Assembly (NCBI GenBank): GCA_016508695.1
Contig: VNKQ01000004.1
Coordinates: 1,550,001-1,614,000 of the forward strand
DNA from: Hyphodiscus hymeniophilus
Lineage: Eukaryota; Ascomycota; Leotiomycetes; Helotiales; Hyphodiscaceae
DNA: 64,000 bases
Reading direction: 5' to 3'
Part shown: positions 12,045 through 21,787 of the stretch, piece after piece
Layout of the letters: the number at the start of each line of letters is the position of its first letter
Numbering within the stretch: position 1 is the stretch's first letter
Notes under the pieces: generated by a model
Database searches by the model: none
Told to the model about the DNA's origin: nothing
The model's input: the letters and a program-made list of their open reading frames with translations, nothing else
Program-made: the position numbers and the translations under genes

Positions 12045-13563
12045 TTAGCTTGGGGAATGCCGTTTCAGCAATGAGTTGTGGGAAACGACTTGTTCACTGA
12101 GTTGATAGTAGGGGTAATGATCTCTATCCGACAGTCAGACATGCCAGAGGGTTATAGGAAATGAAAGCACTGGCCGTGCAGGTCGCGGTTTACAATTATC
12201 CCATATTCATCTACTAGAGCCTAGTACAGATCGAATATGAATGCAGTCAGAGACTGGGAGTCTGAGAGAATGAAATTATCTTTAACGTTTTATCTCCTCA
12301 CTCATTGTGACCGACATGTAACGTGTTCAAGGTAGACTCCCTTTGAAATCAAACTTTGGTTGTCAAGACATCCTTGCTTTGCGGACAGTGGATTGCAGAC
12401 GAGAACTGCTCAGAGGAATGGATTTCATTTAGTCCCGACAGCTGTGAGCTGTGTGGGAGCGACATTGAAAGGTTGTCGATACATAAATGGGAGCATTATA
12501 TATACAAAGAGTCACGACAGACAGACGCTGCCTGCTTTGTTAAAAAAAAAACAGATCTCCACATTCCTTCACCTTAGTGTGACATCTTCTGCGGTTGGTA
12601 AACTATGTCTGAGCCATCGCTATCACTCTGGTCATATGCGAGTTCGTCAACCTCAGCGTCATGAGCTAGAGAACTTTTTGGAAAGTTGGACTTCATACCC
12701 ATCCTAGCGTATTGATAGTATCAGAGTGAACAAGTCATCTGTGAGCTTACAGAATACCATAGTATACCACAAAATCATATTTGATTACGATGCCGAACTG
12801 CCAAATTTTTCAATCCAAGCTATGGTCTAAACTATGTACGCTTCTGCTAAATGGCATTGCCTTGAATGTTTGAAACGAGCAATATACCAAAGTAATGAAC
12901 AATTCCAAGCCAAAAGCAGAATGAAGAATACTCGGAACGGTCTGAGCCAAACTTCGTTGGTTGCGCCTTTCCATCTAGTGACTACACTATATCTCTCAAT
13001 CCCTGGTCGAGCACTTCTGGTCAATTGAGGTCCCGAATACTTATTCTGGACTACCGCGTGGATTGGACTCCTAACTATATAAACTAGCATGATGCATCCA
13101 AAAGTCGTGGCAGGACCTTGCACCAATGGACTTCGATATAAAAGAACGAAGGTGTCAGATGTCTGGCTTCGAAACTGTTGCACAGATTTGGGTAATTCTG
13201 AAGAAACTATTCTTATCAGAATGTCTGTCTTCCATCAATGCTGTTGAATTATATTGTGGAAAGACGTCCTCAATCATTCGTTTTGACTCTCATGGGCATT
13301 ACAGAATGTGTATAAGCTTTCATTGGTCTTTCTCTGTAGTGTAAATTTCAAAGGTCTTACCGAAGCTCTTTCCAGGTCAGTGTCGGATTGCTTTGGGACA
13401 TTTTCAAGGTTGATAAAATACAGAAATACTGTAAATCGGCAATCTGCTGCTCCAAATTTGATCAAACCATACAAACTGGAAAGCAGCAGCCAAAGCGGCT
13501 CAAGCCCGAAAATCTGAATTCGCGCTAACTTAGCTTAGCGCCACGCTAGAATTTTCACGCATG
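12045..13563. other. Gene-poor intergenic region
   Basis: About 1.5 kb with only short unsupported open frames on both strands. Base composition is more AT-rich than the coding regions. I see nothing definite here. Confidence 0.5.
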
Positions 13564-13571
13564 TATATATT
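13564..13571 (+). promoter_or_regulatory. TATA-box-like element
   Basis: A TATATATT match lies 33 bp upstream of an ATG at 13604. That ATG is followed by a textbook intron at 13614-13663, suggesting a transcription start near here. Confidence 0.35.
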
Positions 13572-13739
13572 CCTCGTTTCTCTTCCAAGAAAATTTCTTC
13601 TTCATGTCGACTTGTGAGTACCAAAAACGACCCCATAATTGCGTCGCTGCTAACCATTCACAGTACTTCATAGAATCATTTCTTTAGTAAACGACCTCTT
13701 CTGAGTTTTCTACGAAAGCTACAGACTCCAACCAGGTTG

Positions 13740-14276
13740 ATGATCCGATCCGAGATGCCCAAGAGTGAAGCCTTTGGCTCCCGCACTGTCTGCAAAGATG
13801 GCGTTGTTCAGTTTACTGTTCAATGTATAGGGAGTGGTGATGATCTCGACCCTTTCCTGGTTGGCTTCGGTCGCTGGGGCTGGGTGGGTGTTTCCGGAAG
13901 TCTGACTGGCATTATTTTTTCATTGCGATCTTTGATTCATCAAGGGCGTGAAGAAGATACGTCTCTTTTCGCGATCACTGTGTGTAACGTCCTGCCTTTC
14001 GGTGCAAGAACAGACTCGAAACTCGACGCTCTTCTACAAAACAGCCTGCGAACTTCACAACGGACGGATCCTCAAGCTCGAACTTCACGATGGTACCCCG
14101 ATCATGGCATGATTGACAGCAACAAAGTCCACGAATCTGCCGATATCCCTACCTCTCCACGAATGGCGTTTGACGAAGCCGATAATCAGCACACATACAC
14201 CCATACACGTTCAATAAAGATGGGAGAGCCATCGAGCAGGAGTGAAGCAGGAGGTGAACGCGGGGAAGCTCTCTGA
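13740..14276 (+). CDS. Hypothetical protein, weakly supported
   Basis: An ATG-started frame of about 178 codons reads MIRSEMPKSEAFGSRTV at its start. It has a Gly/Trp/Phe-rich hydrophobic middle (FGRWGWVGVSGSLTGIIFSL) and a polar C-terminus. I recognise no family. Just upstream are a TATA-like box (13564) and a short spliced leader frame: ATG at 13604 and intron 13614-13663 with GTGAGT donor, GCTAAC branch and CACAG acceptor. That leader frame reads 16 codons and stops near 13706, before this ORF. The ORF may therefore be downstream coding sequence of a mis-modelled gene, or a chance frame in a non-coding transcript. Confidence 0.25.
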   Translation: MIRSEMPKSEAFGSRTVCKDGVVQFTVQCIGSGDDLDPFLVGFGRWGWVGVSGSLTGIIFSLRSLIHQGREEDTSLFAITVCNVLPFGARTDSKLDALLQNSLRTSQRTDPQARTSRWYPDHGMIDSNKVHESADIPTSPRMAFDEADNQHTYTHTRSIKMGEPSSRSEAGGERGEAL

Positions 14277-16122
14277 GAGATGGCCTCGACTACGTTGCCC
14301 GGAATCCTGGCTGGACCACGTCGAGTTCCTAGCAGCAGCAAGTTATCGAGAGCTTTAGAATCCAATTGCGAATGTTGTTACAGGGTGATCGCTCATCTGT
14401 GAATATATCCTGGCTGCGGCAATGTCGTGCGCCCTTACATGATTTATTTGGGTGGTATGCGCTCTACAGGCAATGAATATGGGCCAACGTCCGTGGGGTG
14501 CGCTGCTGCTGATCAGGCACAGATCAGATGAGTAGCTGAGAAGAAGTGAGAAAGATATCTGAGAATAGTCTTTTCCTCAGGGGAGTACCAGCAAGCAGAG
14601 AATCACCACCCCCTCAAATAACGTACCAGCCCCAGATATCCGACCCAGTGCACTCGATGCGCTGCCCCTTCCATGGAAGGCCATGAAGACCGATCGTGAA
14701 TGCCAGTCCTGGATCATTTTGACATTGTGGTTTCAGGCCCAGTGTGATTCGTCAGGGAAAGCCTGAAAGAGCTGCAGAGTGTCGATTGCTGCTGTCATTG
14801 GCGAGATAGCTGTTGTAAGTGATTCGTTTCTTATGTGTCAAGAACGCAAAGGCGATTCATCATACAATAATACATGAACAGACACATATTCTCAATCTTT
14901 CTGAAGGCACATCCATCTTTGCCAAATCCTGATCAATATCTGAAATCCATGGCTGTAAGACCATCTGACTTACCCGCCTTCTCCATCGAGTCATCAATCC
15001 AAACACATCTGATAGTTTCGATACGGGCCACCGACAAGCCCATCATATATCTCGACAGCAACAGACATATCAGCCTCACTCCCTGCCTTGCACAAGCTTC
15101 CCTGTGGCTCCATGTTTCATCACTGAGAATCTGTTGGGATATCACTGAGCGCTATGGGAGAATGTGATCTCAAGACGACAGATACAGGCTATCTCATCAA
15201 TAGAAACATACATCTCACGTCAGACCGAGTCCAAGATACTTTTGTGTTCCCCAAGACCCTTAATGTGATTCTATGTACCTTTTCGAGTACTCAGCTCTTC
15301 AGCCACGGTGGCTGTGCCCACGTCTTTCTCTTCTCGACTGGGCCGTCCATCACAATACCCTGCTCACATCCCACCTGTCCAGTGACATCTGTATTGAGAC
15401 GAAAGAAAAAGTAGATTCCACGCTGACATCCATTGTGAGTCAACGAAGGCTTCACCAGGCCAATGATGCCCAATGAACCATGAATAGCTGAAAGTACGGC
15501 TTTGTGCCACAAGGATACTGTTCGTTTCAGGCCTGAGTACGGCACAGATCATTGTCATTTAACGAAGTCACTGCGGACTTGCAAAATACAGGTAAGTAGA
15601 GTTACTCTAAGTCATCAATGCTTTGTTGAAGCTCTCGCAGTGTCTCAGCCGCATTTGGCCTGTCAATGTTTTGCAGCTTTTGCTTTGCTGGACTGCGACG
15701 CTGCCACTTTGTTGGGGATGATTCGTATGAGTGGTACACCCTTCTCTCTTTGTCCTCATCGAACACAGCCTTATAATTATGCTCTCACCGAAGAAACGTG
15801 ACCACACCACCCGACAGTACTTGGGACGAGGCTTCCTTTGAGGAGCACCGGTCATCCAGGCACCCATACTTATAACTTCATCATGGCATCTTCATTGATC
15901 AAATCTTCTGCTGTCTTGTCCAATCTTCTATCTGCACATCGTACCTGCATACACATCCCAATCAAAGCGTCTTGAAATATTGTTCACCCCTCACTCGTCC
16001 ATCACAAGTCTCTGGGAATACCATCTATCCATTATCAACTTTTGAGGGATTTACCCTTCGACATTGGTATTACCTCGAGTAGACCCGATCACAAAATCAC
16101 CATAGGCAACACACACTCCGAT
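14277..16122. other. Gene-poor intergenic region
   Basis: About 1.85 kb without a recognisable gene. Frames near 14874-15167 and 15502-15801 have no motif I can name. The 3' end should contain the promoter of the 16123 gene. Confidence 0.5.
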
Positions 16123-16656
16123 ATGCCAAGAAAAGTCTACGTCGAGGAGGACCGCCATGGGCGGAAGAAATTCGTCATTGAAAGAAGGGGCTCCTCTTCT
16201 AGATCAAGCACTGCAGAACTACTCGAAGCAGCCGAAGAACGTGAAGCAAGCCTCAGTGCCGAGAATATCGCTCTCCGCAACAGACTCAGCGTAGCGGAAC
16301 GAGACGCATGGGAATTTAGGAACTTGACAGCAGAATATCAACACTTAGTCAACGAGCATCATCAATGTCGGTACCTGAGAGCACAGCTTGACGCTCAAAT
16401 ACGGGACACCAGGAGGGTGGAAGACAGGCTTGACGACGAGAAGGATCGGGTCCACAAAATGGGAGAAACACTTCGGCGGATGAAGTCGTATAAGGAAAAA
16501 TACGATGAGAAGTGGAACGAGGTGGAGGTTCTGAAAAGAAGGATACTGGAACGAGACGACATTCTTCGATTGGCAGAAACCAGAATTGAAGACAAGAACA
16601 AGCTCATCATCTATCTGAAAAAGTATCTGCGAGACCACGGATTTCGAGTCGAATGA
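16123..16656 (+). CDS. Coiled-coil protein, fungal-specific, unknown function
   Basis: A single exon gives 177 aa from ATG 16123; the frame is open further upstream but only with non-ATG starts. The N-terminus is short and basic (MPRKVYVEEDRHGRKKFVIE) with a Ser/Arg run. Nearly all of the rest is a charged heptad-type coiled coil from about residue 33 to 165 (AELLEAAEEREASLSAENIA, then NRLSVAERDAWEFRNL, later DRLDDEKDRVHKMGETLRRM), ending LIIYLKKYLRDHGFRVE. The layout, a basic Ser-rich head and then a long coiled coil, resembles the next gene (17948-18715), and both are intronless and on the same strand. I do not recognise a characterised homologue. It could be a structural or scaffold protein, but nothing visible shows this. 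Confidence 0.65.
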   Translation: MPRKVYVEEDRHGRKKFVIERRGSSSRSSTAELLEAAEEREASLSAENIALRNRLSVAERDAWEFRNLTAEYQHLVNEHHQCRYLRAQLDAQIRDTRRVEDRLDDEKDRVHKMGETLRRMKSYKEKYDEKWNEVEVLKRRILERDDILRLAETRIEDKNKLIIYLKKYLRDHGFRVE

Positions 16657-17776
16657 GTACTTTCACCAAAACAAAAGCCTCAAAATTGCTTGCCTGAGGA
16701 TACAGTAATGGAACACTTGACTTCGAGCCACCAATGTTACCCCACCAGCCGCCACCGTCGAAACAAAGTTTACTATGCTGTCTCCGACAAATCCTCGAGT
16801 TCGACTTTTGAATGGTCCACTTCAAGACCCAGTCAAATTAGGATTCTGCTGACAGGCGCTTGGCTGCTGACAGGACTGGTTCCTTCTTACTTCAACAATT
16901 CAGCCTGGTTCAAAGTGGGTACCAAGTATGCATAGGAGATCTTGGAACCGGATTGTCCTTACGTGCCGAAGTCGCATCTATCTCAGATGACGGTGTTCGG
17001 TCCGGAAACATCCTTCACAACCCAGGACAGGCCGTACTGTATGAAGCCATGAACGCATACAAGGAGGAATAGACATGTGCAAGGAATCATGACTATACAT
17101 CTTCCAACAGCCGATCATTCTCGTGATATTGCAGCACGTGAGATTCATTGGCGAGATTGATACCTAGATTGGTTGATTGCCAGCGCAGAGTGACAAGTTC
17201 GCAGTAAATTGTACGGGAATGTACCGGATCACCCGTGCAAAGCAACAGCCGATACTATACTGTAGGCATCACGGCACATTAGCCCCTTTATCTGGTTCCA
17301 GCCCCCAATGTTTACCTGGCCATAAGCAGGCAGAGGCTCTGTCCTGTAGGCCCGCAAGGCGGATTTCATGGCGCCAAGGCTCTCCGCCGCATGATCACAA
17401 TCCAAGGCAACCAGGCAGTGCAGCGCTCCTGCGCAGGAAAACACCGTTCTGACCCAATGGCATTGCCTTTTCCCAATGCGCACCGTTGACATGGCTTGAT
17501 ACTTTCAATTCCGGTGACTCTTTTCTACCACATTCTGGAAAGCTCTTTATCCTGTTCGTGTAGGGATGCCGTGCATTCTGGTGTGTTACTTGTTACTCGG
17601 TGGCCCAATGCAGACTCATCGGTGGGCGGATCAGGCGCGATGAGGCTTCCCCATGCCCTTTGGCAAAGGGGCGTATGGGGATGGGGAAATGGGTATAGGC
17701 AACAGTGGCCTCCCTCAAACAATTGTTTCCGGTTACTTCTCAATCATAAAACAAAAGGTGCAGCGTCGCCATCCTT
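16657..17776. other. Intergenic
   Basis: About 1.1 kb upstream of the second coiled-coil gene. Short frames here (for example near 17177-17452) lack motifs. No repeats of note. Confidence 0.5.
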
Positions 17777-17784
17777 TATATATT
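17777..17784 (+). promoter_or_regulatory. TATA box, candidate
   Basis: TATATATT lies about 170 bp upstream of the ATG at 17948 in a region without coding signal, a plausible core promoter for the coiled-coil gene. Confidence 0.4.
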
Positions 17785-17947
17785 CGAATCTCTTTCAGCT
17801 TCACAGCCTTGCAGCATCATTGAAGCCCAATCCTGAGACCAGACAACCAACAGCCCCACGACTTCATCACTCATTGGTAGTACCAACTCACCGCATGGTC
17901 GGGCAGCATCTCTAGCTTGCCTCATTTTCTGAAGTTATCCTATCACA

Positions 17948-18715
17948 ATGTCATCCTCCAGGGGAAAGAAGGTCCATTACGAACGTGGCACCAAAGGCTC
18001 AGAGAAGCACGGCCGTCACCACAGCAGGGACTCAGGTGTTGGATCTAGTTCAGCCAGCGATCGAGCGTCTCTTGGTACGTCGCCTTTGGACGAGTCACCG
18101 TTCAACGATCGACAAATCCGTGACCAAAGACATAGCTTAACAGCTCTTCAAGAGGCTCTTGACGCAGCGTATGAGAAGATTCGGCAACTGCAAAGCGACA
18201 ATGCGAAAATGAATACATCACTTGCTGAAAGCAACAAAGAAAATCGAGCTTTGAAGAAGGAGAGGATTGAGTTGTTGAACAGAGTCGAAGATCTGGAGGA
18301 GGACCTCGAAGATGAACGGAAAGCGAATGAGAGGTTCCGTCGAGAATCCTCTCCTCGCTCGGGCGGTACTCCTCCTTCTAGGACCGAAAGACGCACTACA
18401 CCGCCAAAGAGAGAGCACACTGAGCCACGACCACGTCGTCGAGAGGACGAGAGATCTCAAGCAAGTTATAGTGAGCATCGAACAACTTACATGCCAGTGG
18501 CACCTCAAGCTCCACCGTCTCAGAATCCTTTCACTCCTCTCTCACCAATATCCACCAGAGCACCTTCAGCCTCGTATACACCTGCCGCCGTAACATACGC
18601 TCAAACACCTGTTACTTATACAACATCTCCCATCTACTCTTCTCCTCCTCTTTCAGACACTTCGACTCGATACCCTCCCAATGACGGGGGTTACCATCTT
18701 TACCCAGTCGACTGA
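17948..18715 (+). CDS. Coiled-coil protein with Pro/Ser/Tyr-rich tail, fungal-specific
   Basis: A single exon gives 255 aa. The head is basic and Ser/His-rich (KKVHYERGTKGSEKHGRHH). A coiled coil follows at about residues 60-136 (LQEALDAAYEKIRQLQSDNA, then RIELLNRVEDLEEDLEDERK). The C-terminal 120 residues are a disordered Ser/Pro/Thr/Tyr tail with repeated YTPAAV, YAQTPV and YTTSPIYSSPP stretches. The composition resembles proteins that act as disordered linkers, but no domain is recognisable. The head compares loosely with the upstream gene at 16123 (KVYVEEDRHGRKKF versus KVHYERGTKGSEKH), so the two may be diverged tandem paralogues; only the 17948 gene has the Pro-rich tail. Function unknown. 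Confidence 0.65.
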   Translation: MSSSRGKKVHYERGTKGSEKHGRHHSRDSGVGSSSASDRASLGTSPLDESPFNDRQIRDQRHSLTALQEALDAAYEKIRQLQSDNAKMNTSLAESNKENRALKKERIELLNRVEDLEEDLEDERKANERFRRESSPRSGGTPPSRTERRTTPPKREHTEPRPRRREDERSQASYSEHRTTYMPVAPQAPPSQNPFTPLSPISTRAPSASYTPAAVTYAQTPVTYTTSPIYSSPPLSDTSTRYPPNDGGYHLYPVD

Positions 18716-19520
18716 GGGCTAGAGACTGGAACAAACCTTCGACCTTGCCACCTACACAATCACGGGATGCTTCTGCTGAACCATTGTACGACGTTGACGA
18801 TACTCCATCCCAACGATAGATATCATGACATGGATTCACTAAATGTTGTGTAATTGATACGATCCAAGTCTATGCGAAAGCGGTATAGCCCATATGGGCG
18901 CACTTGCAACCTCGACCCTTGAGCGATAGCTCTGCTTCCCGTTATCTCCATTCAATGGAAGCGTGTTGGCACACCAGCAATGGAATTCCTTTCTGGTATG
19001 CCTTCTCATGTCCAACAGCCGAACTCAGGATTAACATATCGAAGCTCAGAAAAGTTTTAGCCTTTGTATCATATGCTTGTCACTTTAGTCTCGTTGAAAA
19101 TACAGCGTTCGAGGCCTATGAGAAGACGCCGTTGGGAAAGGCTCGTGAGAAAGATTTGAAGTAAGCACGAGGCAGTCCTGGCTGGATAGTAGGGCTTGAT
19201 GGCACGAGTATCTATCGTATCTTCTTGAATTTGATGTCGTTTTGACCTCGTGAGACTTGATACTTGATGGTCTCTATCGGCTTGTGATGATGGGTGCTGT
19301 GTAGAGCAAACCTTGTATTCAGTGCACTGTGCAAACCCTTCTCTCGAAATCTGATTCCAAACTTTACTTTGTTCAGTGTTCAGGCACAGCCAGCGTCCAT
19401 TCTATAAAGTGGCCCATTTGGCTCTCTTGATCCTACCGCACGTCGCTGTAGGCGTGATTCCATTCTGTGTAGCCGAGCAGGTCGGCAAAGCTTTATGATC
19501 TTTTCTTTAGGCATCGTTTC
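18716..19520. other. Intergenic, convergent 3' ends
   Basis: The stretch lies between a plus-strand and a minus-strand gene. The frame at 18904-19164 begins with TTG and has no motif. Nothing supported. Confidence 0.55.
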
Positions 19521-20523
19521 TCAAATGATCATTTCTTCATGCTCCTTCAGCGCCTGCTTAGTCTTCTCTCTTCGATGAACCATAACCCAGACAATCGCAC
19601 TGAATATAGAAACAGCTGCGCTGGCGATGGTGAGATGCCATGAACTTTGCTATACTTCATATTAGTATCACCACCAACAACAACTCGAGGTCCAACACAT
19701 ACCCCTCTATTGCACACTGTGTTGAAATCCACGATGCCCCTGAACTCTGGCTGAATCTTTGCAGCCTTGGGACTGCACGCCCATCCCCATAGATCACGAC
19801 CATTCTTGCCAGTCTAGAACAAGCATTAGCACGAGTAATCCACCCAACTGCCTCACCTCCCCTGTACGGGGTAGTCGAGGGTGAAAATCCACCAGATTCA
19901 GGGACCCAGACTTCAAAGACTTACACGATAAAGAACGGCAACCGAAATCCATACCCCAACATGCCCTAACTCTACAGCAACCGCAAACCAAGTCTGCACG
20001 GTACTGACTTTATTCGCAGCCCGGATTGAGATCAGATACGCAGCAATCATTAGAACCCCCAGAATAACGGTCAAAAGCGAAGCCGCGAAAAGCATAATTG
20101 AAGTCCAGAGTTGCGTTTTCGTAGCCCACGGACCCCTCCCACCCTCGATATGATTCCGAGTATGGAGGAAACTGACCAAGGTCAATCCTTCTTGGGTAGC
20201 TGTCGCAATTGCTATACCCGTTACGGCGAATCGTAAGATCACACGCAGGATACGGATGCGGATTTTGAGTTTCTTGGGTTGTGAGAACAGGAAGAAAGCG
20301 TTGGTAGATGGGAGGAGCTCACAAGATCGTCGTCTTTGAGGCGAAGTTTGTGATGAACAAGAATTTCGTGATGAACCCCAGTCAGAGGTATTTGAGCACT
20401 ATCATAACGAAAATACTCTGGTCTCTCCGTCGAATATGCCGTCTTGAGGGGGGGATTGTAACTTTGCATCGGTATTGGGACGGGGCTTCTCTGACCTTGC
20501 GACACCGGCTCGTAAGGTCCCAT
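19521..20523 (-). CDS. Fungal integral membrane protein, four predicted helices
   Basis: Exons 20323-20523, 19925-20272, 19703-19813 and 19521-19649 (minus strand) give 262 aa, with all junctions in phase 0. A polar N-terminus of about 70 residues leads into KLKIRIRILRVILRF. Hydrophobic segments follow at FAVTGIAIATATQEGLTL, SIMLFAASLLTVILGVLM, WFAVAVELGHVGVWISVAVL and LTIASAAVSIFSAIVWVM. Between helices 3 and 4 is the cysteine-containing loop GKNGRDLWGWACSPKAAKIQ and VDFNTVCNRG, a block I recognise from a common uncharacterised ascomycete membrane family. The block is split over two introns and is restored only by this splicing, which supports the model. The topology is MARVEL-like, but I cannot assign a function. 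Confidence 0.75.
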
Positions 20524-21787
20524 GGTCTCCTATGTTCTCTTGCTTTCAAGTAACCTCAACCTTGAAAGCAGGATCCGTGCAATTGAATTCTTGAAGCTTG
20601 AAGATACATTTTCTTGGGGCGACTGTACATTTTGTCAAGTCGATGAGATGGACCTCGAAGAACCGGGGGCATACGGGTATATCAGCCACACTCAGCCCTG
20701 ATGTCAGGTAAGCACTACTCCGAACTCGAAGACTAATCAAACTTTGCATTGCCTCCATATTCCCGTAGGTTGCCAAAATAAGATCACGGCCCGTGTGGGG
20801 TACCGTGCTTGATCCCCTGGTCATTTCCTGATCAAGGCAGCGCATTATTTCGGGTGATGTGGTACAGTGGTAGGTGTACAAGTACATCCCTACATCCCGA
20901 GCGGATCTGAGTCCACCATCAGCATCGGCGACTCGGGTACTCGTTTAAAGGTTTAAAACAGTGTCAGATAGACACGACCCTGTGGATCTTCTTCGTGCTC
21001 GTCGGTTGTTTGTGAGAATGCACCTTGTTGTTTGCATCGATTAACGTTCATTTGAGTGCTATCATGTTGAACTTCGATCATTTGGAGGGGACTTTAGGGG
21101 GAAAATTCCCGATCATCAGTCCATTCGAAGAAAGAACAGGAGTTAGACGTCGAAGCGTCTCTTCAATTACAGTTCTGACAAATGTGGACTTGTTTCTCCC
21201 TGCAGCCCGCACAGTTTGCTAGATGTCACTTTGTCCGATCAAGTCGTATGGTTTGGATGTGATCGGTACTTAGCTCGAGAGTGCCTCTATAACATGAATC
21301 GTCAGACGCGAGACTCACATTCTGCAGGCTGGAAGCTTGACGTGCTATGTTGTACATGCATTGTGTCCCCTCATCAAATGCGATATTAACGAAGCGTTTC
21401 TATGGCTTCGAGCATTGAGCATTGGTCTTTAATCTTTCACCGCAGAAAGCACTATCATCGATGTAAATAGGCCGTAGGGACCTTTCCATTTGATCGACAA
21501 CTCTCACCTGATATAGCTTTGTGTAATCTCCATGCACTGAAACCGCGTATCTCCCCTGGCATTTAACTTCAACCCGAGTAAAGCTTCCAAGATTATTTCG
21601 CAAATCAGCGATCCGCATCTACAAACGTAGTGGCTGCCTCCGAATCATCTAGACCCGAGCATTCCTTCGAAACGATAGCGACGCTGCTCTGTACTACGTA
21701 TGCATATCAGGGCCAAGAAGATGCTTCAATATGGCATTTTTTGCAAAAAAAAAAAAAAAATAAGACCATAAAGGTTATTCTCAGCTT
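20524..21787. other. Intergenic
   Basis: About 1.26 kb holding the promoter of the membrane-protein gene and the 3' region of upf3. It has a 17-nt A run near 21745. ORFs on the minus strand at 20546-20887 and 21400-21618 start with ATG but show no family resemblance. Confidence 0.5.

Noticed and set aside
20546..20887. 113-codon ATG frame upstream of the membrane-protein gene, same strand
   Set aside because: No family resemblance, and it occupies the expected promoter and 5' leader of the membrane-protein gene.
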